A stretch of DNA of 64,000 nucleotides from Planctomycetota bacterium. GTDB taxonomy: Bacteria > Planctomycetota > Phycisphaerae > Phycisphaerales > SM1A02. The notes under the pieces are model-generated. The model did not search any database, was not told where the DNA came from, and worked only from the letters and a program-made list of their open reading frames with translations. The stretch lies in NCBI GenBank assembly GCA_016872835.1, contig VGYX01000001.1, positions 124,001 to 188,000 on the forward strand, in the 5' to 3' direction. Numbering within the stretch: position 1 is the stretch's first letter; the number at the start of each line of letters is the position of its first letter. Below are positions 46,623 to 55,416 of this stretch, one piece after another. The position numbers were made by a program, and so were the translations under genes.

Positions 46623-49580
46623 ATGTCGGTGGTTCACCGGATCGAGGTGCGAACGAAAGATGGCCTGCCCGACGCGCGTGGCGAGGCGCTGTTGCGTCGC
46701 GCAACAGTGGAGCCGGGATTGCCGCAGCCAAGTTCGGTTCGCAGCGCGCAGGTGTATCTGATCGAGGGCGCGCTGTCGGACTCGGATCTTCAGGGCATCG
46801 CGGACCGGCTTCTGGCGGATCCCGTCACGCAGGTCGCGACCATCGGCTTGCGCGCGTCGCAGGGTTTCGTGGTCGAGGTGCTTCCGCTTCCGGGCGTCGC
46901 GGACCCCGCCGCCGAGAGCGTGGAACTGGCCATTGAGAGGCTCGTGAACGGTCGTGTGCGCGTGCTGACGGGTGATCGATGGGACCTGGGGGGCGTGAAC
47001 CGAGCCGAGGCAGACGAGATTGGGCGGCGGCTGCTTGCGAATCCGGTCGTGCAGTCGATGCGCTCCGAGCCGTGGATGCCGGATCGCTTCCCGGAGGCTC
47101 GGGCACATGACGCCCAGACTCGCGACGTGCCGATCCGCGAACTGACGGACGCCCAACTCGAACGCTTGAGCCGCGAGGCGCACCTGTTCCTGAATCTCGA
47201 CGAGATGCGCGCGATCCAGTCGGAGTGGCGCAGGCGCGGCCGCGAGCCGCGCGAGATCGAGCTGGAGACCATCGCCCAGACCTGGAGCGAGCACTGCGTC
47301 CACAAGACGCTGAAGAGCCGTGTTCGATACACCGAAGCGGGGCTTGCGGCCGGCTCCCCGTCGCTGATCAGACATGCGAGTGCATACGCGGGCCACTCGA
47401 TCGACGGGTCGGCGCTGGTGATCGACAACTTGCTGAAGCGGACAGTGGCTGCGGCGACCCATCATCTGATGGAGCCTGGACGCCCGAACTCGATCGACTG
47501 GTGCCTGAGCGTGTTCGTGGACAATGCAGGGGTGATCGCGTTCGACGACACGCACGCGGTGTGCGTAAAGGTGGAAACGCACAACCATCCAAGCGCGATC
47601 GAGCCCTACGGTGGTGCGGCGACGGGCGCGGGTGGATGCATCCGCGACGTGATGGGCACTGGTCTGGCCGCCAAACCGATCGCGGCGACCGACGTGTTCT
47701 GCGTGGCGCCGCGCGACATGAAGGAGCCGAAGGGGTGCCTGCCACCAGGACGCATCCTTCGACAGGTCGTGCAGGGCGTGCGCGACTACGGCAACCGGAT
47801 GGGAATTCCCACGCTGAACGGCGCGGTGTGGTTCGATCCGCGCTACGTGGGCAATCCGTTGGTCTATTGCGGCGTCGTCGGCCTGATGCCACGCGATCTG
47901 ATCCGCGGTCAGGTGCATGAGGGCGACACGATCGTTGTGCTGGGTGGGCGTACGGGTCGTGACGGCATTCATGGCGCCACCTTCAGCAGCGCGGAACTCA
48001 CCGATTCGCACGCCGACGAGTTCAGTCATGCCGTGCAGATCGGCAACGCGATCACGCAGAAGCGGACGCTTGACGCGCTGCTGGTGGCACGCGATGTGCA
48101 AGGCGGCCCGCTCTTCCACGCGGTGACCGACTGTGGTGCGGGCGGCTTCTCCAGCGCGGTGGGTGAGATGGGTCGCTCGGTCGGTGCGACCGTGCATCTG
48201 GATCGAGCGCCTCTGAAGTACGCCGGACTGACACCCGTCGAGGTGTGGATCAGCGAGGCGCAGGAACGCATGGTGCTCGCGGTCCCGCAGAAGAATCTCT
48301 CCGCACTGCGGGCGATCACCGACGCGCATGGCGTGGAGATGTGCGAACTCGGAACCTTCGGCACACCCGAGCGTGACCTGATCCTGCTGTGGAAGGGCCA
48401 GGAAATGGGCCGGCTGTCGACTCATTTCCTGGAAGACGCGATCCCCATGCCCGAACGTGAGGCCGTGTGGGATCCCGCGTGGGCCGCCACGCAGGCACCG
48501 GCCACTCCCGAAACACCCGCGCCAGACGGCCTGCTTTCGACCCTGCGCGCACTGCTTGCACATCCGAACATCGCCAGCAAGGCGTGGATCATCCGCCAGT
48601 ACGACCACGAGGTGCAGGGGACCAGCGTGGTGAAGCCGCTGGTGGGTCGACATGGTGCTCCGGGCGACGCGGCGGTGATCCAGCCGGTGGTTGGTTCGAA
48701 TCGAGGCATCGCGATCGGCAACGGGCTTGCGACCGGCTTGGCTTCGGATCCGTACTGGATGGGCCTTGCGGCGATCGATGAGTGCGTTCGCAATCTGGTC
48801 TGTGTGGGCGCGGATCCAACACGCATCGCGATTCTGGACAACTTCTGCTGGCCCAGTTGCCGCGATCCAAGGAACATGGGAAGCCTGGTGCGTGCAGCCG
48901 AGGCGTGCCTGGATGGCGCGCTGGCCTATGGAACGCCCTTCATCAGCGGCAAGGATTCACTGAACAACCAGTTCACCACCGAGGATGGGCGCACGATCCA
49001 GATTCCACCGACCCTGCTGATTTCCGGCGTCGGCATCGTGCCCAACGTGGATCGCTGCGTGACGATGGACGCGAAGCGAGCAGGCAATGTGCTGCTGCTG
49101 GTGGGCCGGACGCATGGCCGCATGGGGGGCTCACACCGCCTCATGATCGGTGCGCTGGATGGATGCGACACCACGCTGCCGCAAGTCGATTTGAAGGAGG
49201 GTCCCATCGTGGCGCGTGCCGTGGCGGCCTGCATCCGCGAGGGGCTGGTATGCAGTGCACATGACTGCAGCGAGGGTGGTGTGCTGGTGGCCGCGGCCGA
49301 GATGGCGTTCGGTGGCGACCTTGGCGTGAAGATCGATCTGCAGGCCATGCCATGCGCGGGTCTAGTTTCGCCGCACGCACGCGCGTTCACCGAGGATCCA
49401 TCTCGCTATCTGCTTGAGGTCGCCGACTCGAACCTGACCCGGGTTCGTTCGATGCTTGGAAGCCTGCCCAATGCCGTTCTTGGACGATTTGACGATTCGG
49501 GCCAGGTTTCCGTGGCGGCCGAGAGCATGTCGATCCGGGAACTTCGCGACGCGTGGGCGAGCGGTGGGGAGGGCTGGTGA
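46623..49580 (+). CDS. purL: Phosphoribosylformylglycinamidine synthase PurL with PurS-like N-terminus
   Basis: FGAM synthase is the fourth step of purine synthesis. At 985 residues this lies between small PurL (about 740) and the large fused enzyme (about 1300). The first 180 residues look like PurS units (VYLIEGALSDSDLQGIADRL; VELAIERLVNGRVRVLTG). The PurL core then carries SEHCVHKTLK, VKVETHNHPSAIEPYGGAAT, GGRTGRDGIHGATFSS and DCSEGGVLVAAAEMA. The glutaminase domain is a separate purQ starting 1 nt after the stop. The start at 46623 is supported by the TATCCT box 6 nt upstream. Confidence 0.94.
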   Translation: MSVVHRIEVRTKDGLPDARGEALLRRATVEPGLPQPSSVRSAQVYLIEGALSDSDLQGIADRLLADPVTQVATIGLRASQGFVVEVLPLPGVADPAAESVELAIERLVNGRVRVLTGDRWDLGGVNRAEADEIGRRLLANPVVQSMRSEPWMPDRFPEARAHDAQTRDVPIRELTDAQLERLSREAHLFLNLDEMRAIQSEWRRRGREPREIELETIAQTWSEHCVHKTLKSRVRYTEAGLAAGSPSLIRHASAYAGHSIDGSALVIDNLLKRTVAAATHHLMEPGRPNSIDWCLSVFVDNAGVIAFDDTHAVCVKVETHNHPSAIEPYGGAATGAGGCIRDVMGTGLAAKPIAATDVFCVAPRDMKEPKGCLPPGRILRQVVQGVRDYGNRMGIPTLNGAVWFDPRYVGNPLVYCGVVGLMPRDLIRGQVHEGDTIVVLGGRTGRDGIHGATFSSAELTDSHADEFSHAVQIGNAITQKRTLDALLVARDVQGGPLFHAVTDCGAGGFSSAVGEMGRSVGATVHLDRAPLKYAGLTPVEVWISEAQERMVLAVPQKNLSALRAITDAHGVEMCELGTFGTPERDLILLWKGQEMGRLSTHFLEDAIPMPEREAVWDPAWAATQAPATPETPAPDGLLSTLRALLAHPNIASKAWIIRQYDHEVQGTSVVKPLVGRHGAPGDAAVIQPVVGSNRGIAIGNGLATGLASDPYWMGLAAIDECVRNLVCVGADPTRIAILDNFCWPSCRDPRNMGSLVRAAEACLDGALAYGTPFISGKDSLNNQFTTEDGRTIQIPPTLLISGVGIVPNVDRCVTMDAKRAGNVLLLVGRTHGRMGGSHRLMIGALDGCDTTLPQVDLKEGPIVARAVAACIREGLVCSAHDCSEGGVLVAAAEMAFGGDLGVKIDLQAMPCAGLVSPHARAFTEDPSRYLLEVADSNLTRVRSMLGSLPNAVLGRFDDSGQVSVAAESMSIRELRDAWASGGEGW

Positions 49581-49581
49581 G

Positions 49582-50409
49582 ATGAGCGTGAAGCCGCAAG
49601 CACTCGTGATCACCGCACCGGGCATCAACTGTGACGCGGAATTGGCGGCAGCCTTCGATGCGGCTGGTGCGCAGCCGGAATCAATCCTGATGGGCGCGCT
49701 CGAACGCGAGCCGTCTCGCATCGACGATTTCCAGCTGATCGGCCTGCCTGGCGGCTTCAGCTTTGGCGACGACGTGGCCGCGGGCCGGATCATGGCAGTC
49801 CTGATGCGCGAGCGGATCTATCCCGCGCTTGCGTCGGCCATCGAGCGCGGTGTGCCCATGATCTGCCCGTGCAACGGCTTCCAGATCGCCGTGCAGGCTG
49901 GCCTGCTGCCGGGGCCCGAGCGTGGCGTATGGCCGCACGAGCCCGCGACGCCATCCGTGGCGCTTTGCCAGAACCGTGCCGCACGGTTCCATGACGCCTG
50001 GACTCGCGTCACGATCCCGTCTGACACGCGGTGCGTATGGACACGAGGACTGCAGCTCGATCACGAGACCGGCCTGCTGCCAAGTGCGCACGGCGAGGGT
50101 CGATTCATCACCGATCCATCCACGCTGACGGCCTTGCAGACGAACGGACAGGTCGCAGTGCGCTACGCCGAAGGTGAGAACTTCAACGGCAGCATGGACG
50201 CCATCGCCGGGATCTGTGATCCATCGGGTCTGGTGTTCGGTCTGATGCCGCACCCGGAGCGATTCACGCGCTGGACCCAGCACCCGTGGTGGACACGGCT
50301 GGATCCCTCCCAGCGAACAGGTGAGCCGCTCGGACTTCGCATGTTCCGTCAGGCGGTTCGCATCGCGGCGGAACCGGCACATCGGCGATCGCACGTCACG
50401 AGTGCATGA
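49582..50409 (+). CDS. purQ: Phosphoribosylformylglycinamidine synthase glutaminase subunit PurQ
   Basis: PurQ supplies ammonia from glutamine to PurL. The 275-residue class I amidotransferase has APGINCDAELAAAFD, GLPGGFSFGDDVAAGRI, the nucleophile Cys97 in ICPCNGFQIAVQAG, and the His/Glu of MPHPERFT. It begins 1 nt after the purL stop, and its own stop overlaps the ATG of the next gene (ATGA), giving a tight purL-purQ-membrane protein operon. The C-terminal 20 residues are a basic, family-external tail. Confidence 0.95.
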   Translation: MSVKPQALVITAPGINCDAELAAAFDAAGAQPESILMGALEREPSRIDDFQLIGLPGGFSFGDDVAAGRIMAVLMRERIYPALASAIERGVPMICPCNGFQIAVQAGLLPGPERGVWPHEPATPSVALCQNRAARFHDAWTRVTIPSDTRCVWTRGLQLDHETGLLPSAHGEGRFITDPSTLTALQTNGQVAVRYAEGENFNGSMDAIAGICDPSGLVFGLMPHPERFTRWTQHPWWTRLDPSQRTGEPLGLRMFRQAVRIAAEPAHRRSHVTSA

Positions 50410-51296
50410 GCGGCAAGCGACCCATGCCAAGATGTGCCCGGTGCGGCTACATCCTGGCCGGGAGTCCGCTGCCCATGCGCTGCCCGGAATGCGGGCATCG
50501 TCGCGCCCTGCGTCAGCGATGGATCGAGAACGAACTGCATCGTGAGGGGCCTCGTGTCGTGCTGCCAGTGATGATGCGCTGTCTGGCCGCAGCGATCCTG
50601 CTGGTGTTTCCGTGGCTCCTTCGAGCGGTCCTGAGCGAATCGTTCATGGACGCATGCGGCTTGTCCTTCCGACCGAGCGCATTCTGGGTGGATGTTGCGC
50701 TGGGTCCGGCGGCGTTCGTCGCCTCGATACTGCTGACCCGACCGATCGGTGCGCAGGGCGCAGATGGATTTGGGCTGACGGCCTCATCACGGCTGCGACC
50801 ATGGATTTCGGTGCTGAACGTGCTGTGGTTGCCGTATTCGCTGTTGATGCTGATGGCGATCTTCGCCTCTCCAGCACCGCCCAATCCAACTGCGCCCTCG
50901 CCACAGGATGAGTGGATCGTGGCTGCCGGCGTGCTGGTGGTTCCGGCGCAGATCGCGTGGGTGCTGTCGCTGTTCCACATGGGCAACATCGCGGACTATC
51001 TGCGCGACGCCTTCCTGCGCCGGATCGCGACAACCTGGTGCTGGTTGTGGGGTGTCTTTGTCGTCGTTGCACTGCCTGTGGTGGCGACCAAGGCCTCACG
51101 CTCGCAGGCGCCGGATGCATGGAGCCAGGCCATGCAGATCGTGATCGCGATGTCCAATCTTGGGTTGGCGTGGGGATTCGTGATGGCCTCGCTGGTGTGG
51201 TGGAGCACCACCCACGCACTCACGCTCGCCTATGAGGAGCTGGAGCGCGAGGATCGTCGGGCGCGTCGGGAGCAGGAGCGGTATCCAACGCCCTGA
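50406..51296 (+). CDS. Zinc-ribbon membrane protein, unknown
   Basis: The 296-residue protein begins with a zinc ribbon (Cys10-x2-Cys13 and Cys26-x2-Cys29; CARCGYILAG...CPECG). About six transmembrane segments and a basic Glu/Arg-rich C-terminal tail follow. This ribbon-plus-membrane layout is common in Phycisphaerae-type genomes but has no assigned function. It is translationally coupled to purQ by a 4-nt overlap. The next gene has its own promoter box overlapping the intergenic gap. Confidence 0.7.
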   Translation: MSGKRPMPRCARCGYILAGSPLPMRCPECGHRRALRQRWIENELHREGPRVVLPVMMRCLAAAILLVFPWLLRAVLSESFMDACGLSFRPSAFWVDVALGPAAFVASILLTRPIGAQGADGFGLTASSRLRPWISVLNVLWLPYSLLMLMAIFASPAPPNPTAPSPQDEWIVAAGVLVVPAQIAWVLSLFHMGNIADYLRDAFLRRIATTWCWLWGVFVVVALPVVATKASRSQAPDAWSQAMQIVIAMSNLGLAWGFVMASLVWWSTTHALTLAYEELEREDRRARREQERYPTP

Positions 51297-51309
51297 CCAT
51301 CCGAACGAC

Positions 51310-51315
51310 TATCCT
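51310..51315 (+). promoter_or_regulatory. -10 box TATCCT of the Gfo/Idh gene
   Basis: TATCCT ends 6 nt before a GTG start, the same box and spacing as purL. Confidence 0.5.
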
Positions 51316-51321
51316 TGCGGC

Positions 51322-52356
51322 GTGAAAACCGCCTCTGGAACCCTTCGTTATGGCGTGATCGGCACGGGCCGGATGGGTCGCCACCATGTCCGCCTTGGCA
51401 CCCAGATTCAGGGTGTGGAACTCGTGGGGGTGGTGGACCGTGACGCCGACCGCCGCGCGGAGATGGTCGAGAAGTACGGCGGCGCTGGACATGCCGAGGT
51501 GGAGGCGCTGATCGAGGCCGGCGTGGACGTGGTGACGATCGCCACGCCGACGATCCACCATCGTGCGGCCGCCGAGAAGCTGCTGGCGCGTGGTGTGCAC
51601 TGCCTGATCGAGAAGCCGCTTGCGCCCAGCGTGGAGGAGGCTCGCGCCATCGCCGACGCCGCCGCACGAAGCGGCGCGTTGCTGCAGGTAGGCCATGTGG
51701 TTCGGTACGACCCCGTCATGGTGGCCATTCGAAAGCTCGGGCTTGGCATGCCGCGCTTCGTGGAGGTCGATCGCATCAGTCCCATGACCTTCCGGAGCGT
51801 GGATGTGGGTGTGGTGCTGGACATGATGATCCACGACATTGACGTGCTGCTGATGCTCATGGAACGGGAGCCGGAGCGCGTGGATGCCAGTGCGGTGAAC
51901 GTGCTTGGTGACAGCGAGGACGTTTGCAACGCACGGCTGACTTTCCCGCCGGGACCAGACGGACACCGATGCGTCGCGAACGTGACGGCAAGCCGGTTGG
52001 CCATGAAGACCGAACGCAAGATGCGCCTGATCTCTCCCGAGGCCTACGTGAGCGCCGACTTCCAGGAGCGCAAGGGCAACGTGGTCCGGCGCACCGTGAA
52101 CGACGCGCGCATGGCGCAGATCCGAGCCGACCTGAAGGCCGGCAAGGATCTGAGCAGCATGAACTGGATGGAGCTCGTTTCGCTGGAGCCGCTGGATGTG
52201 GGCGCCGGCGAGCCGCTTCGTCTGCAGATGGAGGACTTCGTCGACGCGATCCGCACCGGTCGCAAGCCGTTCGTGGACGCGGAGGCTGGTTTCGCCGCCG
52301 TCCGGACTGCGGAGCGCATCGTGGCCGCCGCGAAGGCCCTGAACGCTGGCGCGTGA
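51322..52356 (+). CDS. Gfo/Idh/MocA-family oxidoreductase
   Basis: This NAD(P)-dependent sugar or polyol oxidoreductase has 344 residues. The Rossmann motif RYGVIGTGRMGRHH is at the N-terminus, EKPL at 97-100 carries the typical catalytic Lys, and the MMIHDIDVLLML helix provides the conserved Asp/His. Members of this shape include UDP-N-acetylglucosamine 3-dehydrogenase-like enzymes, but the substrate cannot be told from sequence alone. The GTG start at 51322 is supported by the TATCCT box. The endonuclease IV fusion gene starts 1 nt after the stop. Confidence 0.88.
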   Translation: MKTASGTLRYGVIGTGRMGRHHVRLGTQIQGVELVGVVDRDADRRAEMVEKYGGAGHAEVEALIEAGVDVVTIATPTIHHRAAAEKLLARGVHCLIEKPLAPSVEEARAIADAAARSGALLQVGHVVRYDPVMVAIRKLGLGMPRFVEVDRISPMTFRSVDVGVVLDMMIHDIDVLLMLMEREPERVDASAVNVLGDSEDVCNARLTFPPGPDGHRCVANVTASRLAMKTERKMRLISPEAYVSADFQERKGNVVRRTVNDARMAQIRADLKAGKDLSSMNWMELVSLEPLDVGAGEPLRLQMEDFVDAIRTGRKPFVDAEAGFAAVRTAERIVAAAKALNAGA

Positions 52357-52357
52357 T

Positions 52358-54322
52358 ATGCCGCGAATTGGAAGCCATTGCAGTGCCGCAGGCGGACCTG
52401 CCCATGCCGTGCACGAGGCGATCGCGCTTGGACTGGATTGTGTGCAGGTGTTCACAGCCAACCAGCGACAGTGGAATCCGAAGAGCCTTGGTGCGGCGGA
52501 GATCCACGCGTGGTTCGAGGCGCTGAAGATTGCGGGTTGGTCGAATCCGGAAGATCACCGCATCGTCAGCCACAACAGCTATCTCGTGAATCTGGCGAAT
52601 CCGGACGCCACGGCTCGGAATCGAAGCCTTGCGTTGCAACGGCGTGAACTGGAGCGGTGCGAGCAGCTTGGCATCCGTCTGTGCGTGATGCATCCGGGGG
52701 CCCATCTTGGCGCAGCCCGAAAGCCAGGTGATCCGAACGCTCTGGGTGCTCAACCGACCTCCGACGAGCAGGAGGGCCTGCGAAGGATCGCGCGAAGCAT
52801 GGACACCCTGCACGCGGAGTTGCGTGGTATCAAGGTGATCACCTGTCTCGAGAACACCGTCGGCTCGGGCACGAATCTTGGCTATCGATTCAAGGACCTT
52901 GCGCGGATCCGCGACATGGTCCGCGAGCCCGAGCGCATCGCCTTCTGCATCGACACCTGTCACGCCGTCGCGGCAGGCCATCACATGGACACGCCTGCGT
53001 CCGCCAAGGCCACGGTGCATGACATGATCGCCGCACTTGGCGAGCATTCCATCAAGGTCTTCCACCTGAACGATTCGACCGGGGACTGTGGAAGCCGCAA
53101 GGATCGGCACGCGCACATCGGGGCGGGAACCTGTGGATCCAGCGCCTTTGCCGCGATCCTGCGCCGCCGCGCATGGGCTCGCACACCCATGATTCTGGAG
53201 ACTCCGAAGGAAGGCTCATGCAAGGGTCAGCCGTGGGATGTGGTGAACGCCGCGAAGCTTCGTGCAATCGCCCGCCCGGCGAAACGAGCCGCCCGATCGC
53301 TTGCGGGGATCGTGCTTGTGCTCGGCATGCTGCTGGTGCTGCCTGCGTGCAAGACGCGAACCCTTCAGGAGATTCGCGGCGAGACACCATCGCCGACGAT
53401 CACCGAGACGCTGCAGGCCGGCAAGCCCTCGGTGGAGGAAGCGGTGACGATCGAGAAGGCTCGCGCCAAGATCGATCGTGGCGACTACGAGGCCGCGCTG
53501 TCCATGTTCCAGGATGTGCTTCGCGAGAATCCCAAGCTTCCAGACGCGTGGGTCGGTGTGGGTGACGCGCATGCATCGCTGAAGGAGTGGACCGAGGCCG
53601 AGACCGCCTACGCGAACGCGACGACGCTGGACAACGGCAATTTCGAAGCGCACTTTGGCCGAGGCAAGGCGCAGCAGGTGCTGAACCGTCTGATTGACGC
53701 GATCCGCAGCTATCACCGAGCGTTGCTGATCCGCCCCGAGGATTTCGACGCCAACCTGAACATGGCGACGGCCTATCTGCAGCTGGATCAGCCGCAGAGT
53801 TCCATCACCTATGCCGAGAAGGCCGTGAAACTGAAGCCCGACTCCGGTACGGCGCGCATCAATCTTGGCGTGGCGTATGAGCGTGCAGGTCGAGCGGCGG
53901 ATGCGGTGGCGCAGTACGAGACCGCCGCGGAATTGATGGAGCCGACGCCTCAATTGCTGATCAATCTGTTGAACGCCTACGCGCAATCCAAGCGATATCG
54001 CGAGGCCGTGAACGCAGCCGGTCTGCTTGTGCGCATCGCGCCCACCGCCAACAGCTGGGAGCGTCTTGGTTGGGCCTGCTTTCGCCAAGGCGACTTCCCG
54101 CGGAGTCTTGAGAGCTATCGCGAGTCGGTACGAGTGGACCCGCAACATTGGCCCGGCTGGAACGGTGTGGGTGTGAACATGCTGAACAGTTGGCTGCAGG
54201 GGGGCCGCAAGGACTCCGCGCAGGCCGAGCAGGCCACGGCCGCATTCCGCAAGTCGCTGCAGATCAACCCTGAACAGGTGAAGGTGCAGAAGCTGCTGCA
54301 GACCTACAAGGTGGGTCCGTGA
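52358..54322 (+). CDS. Endonuclease IV fused in frame to a membrane-anchored TPR module
   Basis: One 654-codon frame covers two modules. Residues 1-305 are a complete endonuclease IV (Nfo), which cuts at abasic sites. All nine metal ligands are visible: His72, His112, Glu165, Asp199, His202, His236, Asp249, His251 and Glu281. A basic stretch (RPAKRAAR) and a hydrophobic segment (about 315-330) ending LVLPAC then form a signal-like or lipobox region. Residues about 365-650 are six or seven TPR-like repeats. Either the protein is a true fusion with a cytoplasmic nuclease and periplasmic TPR domain, or an internal GTG (53240 or 53243) starts a separate TPR lipoprotein. It sits between the oxidoreductase gene and trpD, with a 4-nt overlap at its end. 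Confidence 0.85.
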   Translation: MPRIGSHCSAAGGPAHAVHEAIALGLDCVQVFTANQRQWNPKSLGAAEIHAWFEALKIAGWSNPEDHRIVSHNSYLVNLANPDATARNRSLALQRRELERCEQLGIRLCVMHPGAHLGAARKPGDPNALGAQPTSDEQEGLRRIARSMDTLHAELRGIKVITCLENTVGSGTNLGYRFKDLARIRDMVREPERIAFCIDTCHAVAAGHHMDTPASAKATVHDMIAALGEHSIKVFHLNDSTGDCGSRKDRHAHIGAGTCGSSAFAAILRRRAWARTPMILETPKEGSCKGQPWDVVNAAKLRAIARPAKRAARSLAGIVLVLGMLLVLPACKTRTLQEIRGETPSPTITETLQAGKPSVEEAVTIEKARAKIDRGDYEAALSMFQDVLRENPKLPDAWVGVGDAHASLKEWTEAETAYANATTLDNGNFEAHFGRGKAQQVLNRLIDAIRSYHRALLIRPEDFDANLNMATAYLQLDQPQSSITYAEKAVKLKPDSGTARINLGVAYERAGRAADAVAQYETAAELMEPTPQLLINLLNAYAQSKRYREAVNAAGLLVRIAPTANSWERLGWACFRQGDFPRSLESYRESVRVDPQHWPGWNGVGVNMLNSWLQGGRKDSAQAEQATAAFRKSLQINPEQVKVQKLLQTYKVGP

Positions 54323-55365
54323 GTTCCCCCGACGGGATCATGCCGGGGCCATTCAGGGCCTCGCTGGACGTGCTGGAGGGGGCTGGAACGCTCTCCATGG
54401 AACAGGCGGAAGCCTCCATGGGGTGTGTCATGGAGGGCACGGTTCCCGACGAGGCACTCGCGCGGTGGCTTGGGGCCCTTGCCCTGCGCGTGCCAGAGTC
54501 GCGTGAATTGATTGGATTCGTGAAGGCCTTCCAGGGCCGCATGATCCGGATCCCAACCACGATTCCGCCCGAGCGGATCCTGGACACCTGCGGCACCGGC
54601 GGCGCACCGAAAGTGTTCAACGCAAGCACGCTCGCCGGACTTGTTGCAGCGGCAGGTGGCGCGCCCTGCGCCAAGCATGGCAATCGCTCCCGCACCGGAT
54701 TTGGAAGCGCCGAGACCATCGCGGCTATGGGTATTTCGATCGAGTCGACGCCGGAGCGACAGGCCCATGACCTGGAGAAGATTGGATTCTGCTTCTGCAT
54801 GGCGCCCCGACATCACCCAGGAGCGGCACATGCCGCCCCGATCCGGAAGGCTCTCGGAGGGCCGACCATCTTCAACGCGATCGGCCCACTGACGAATCCG
54901 GCAGGAGCGCTGCGCCAGGTGTTGGGTGTGTGGGACGAGCGTCTCATGCAGCCCGTCGCCCAGACACTTGCCGCCATGGGGGCATCGCACGCGATGGTGC
55001 TGCACAGTCGCGATGGCCTGGACGAGGCGAGTGTCTGTGCGCCGACTCGATACATCCGGGTGGATCGGGGATCGTTGGTGGAGGAGTCGGAGTTCGAGCC
55101 GTCCATGTTCGGAATCCCGAAGCACACCTTGGCTCCGGAACCTGCGAAGACGCTGGCAGATGCCGTGTCCATCGCGACGGCGCTGCTGGATGGCCGTGAT
55201 GTTGGCGCCCGACGCGACATGCTGGTGCTGAATGCGGCGATCGCGTTGGTCGTTTCTGGTCATCGGCTCTCGTGGCGCGATGCCGCGGCCCATGCGCGCG
55301 ACCTGCTGGACAGCCGGCGGGTGCTGGATCTGGTCAAGCGGATGACGAACGGGACAAAGAGCTGA
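54319..55365 (+). CDS. trpD: Anthranilate phosphoribosyltransferase
   Basis: TrpD joins anthranilate to PRPP in tryptophan synthesis. The 348-residue protein has the PRPP loop DTCGTGG (Cys91-Gly95 region), the KHGNRS motif at 119-124, RHHPGAAHAAPIRK and NAIGPLTNPAG. It starts with a GTG that overlaps the preceding stop (GTGA), so its translation depends on the endonuclease/TPR frame. trpC lies alone 31 kb away, so the pathway genes are scattered. Confidence 0.95.
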   Translation: MSSPDGIMPGPFRASLDVLEGAGTLSMEQAEASMGCVMEGTVPDEALARWLGALALRVPESRELIGFVKAFQGRMIRIPTTIPPERILDTCGTGGAPKVFNASTLAGLVAAAGGAPCAKHGNRSRTGFGSAETIAAMGISIESTPERQAHDLEKIGFCFCMAPRHHPGAAHAAPIRKALGGPTIFNAIGPLTNPAGALRQVLGVWDERLMQPVAQTLAAMGASHAMVLHSRDGLDEASVCAPTRYIRVDRGSLVEESEFEPSMFGIPKHTLAPEPAKTLADAVSIATALLDGRDVGARRDMLVLNAAIALVVSGHRLSWRDAAAHARDLLDSRRVLDLVKRMTNGTKS

Positions 55366-55416
55366 AAAACGGCATCAATTGTCAGTGATGGTTGGTCGGG
55401 GGCCCACCCTGTGGGC

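Noticed and set aside
55411-55416. GTG two codons before the chosen comEC ATG as certain start
   Set aside because: No Shine-Dalgarno or TAnnnT box distinguishes it. ATG 55417 was taken, with the GTG kept as an alternative.
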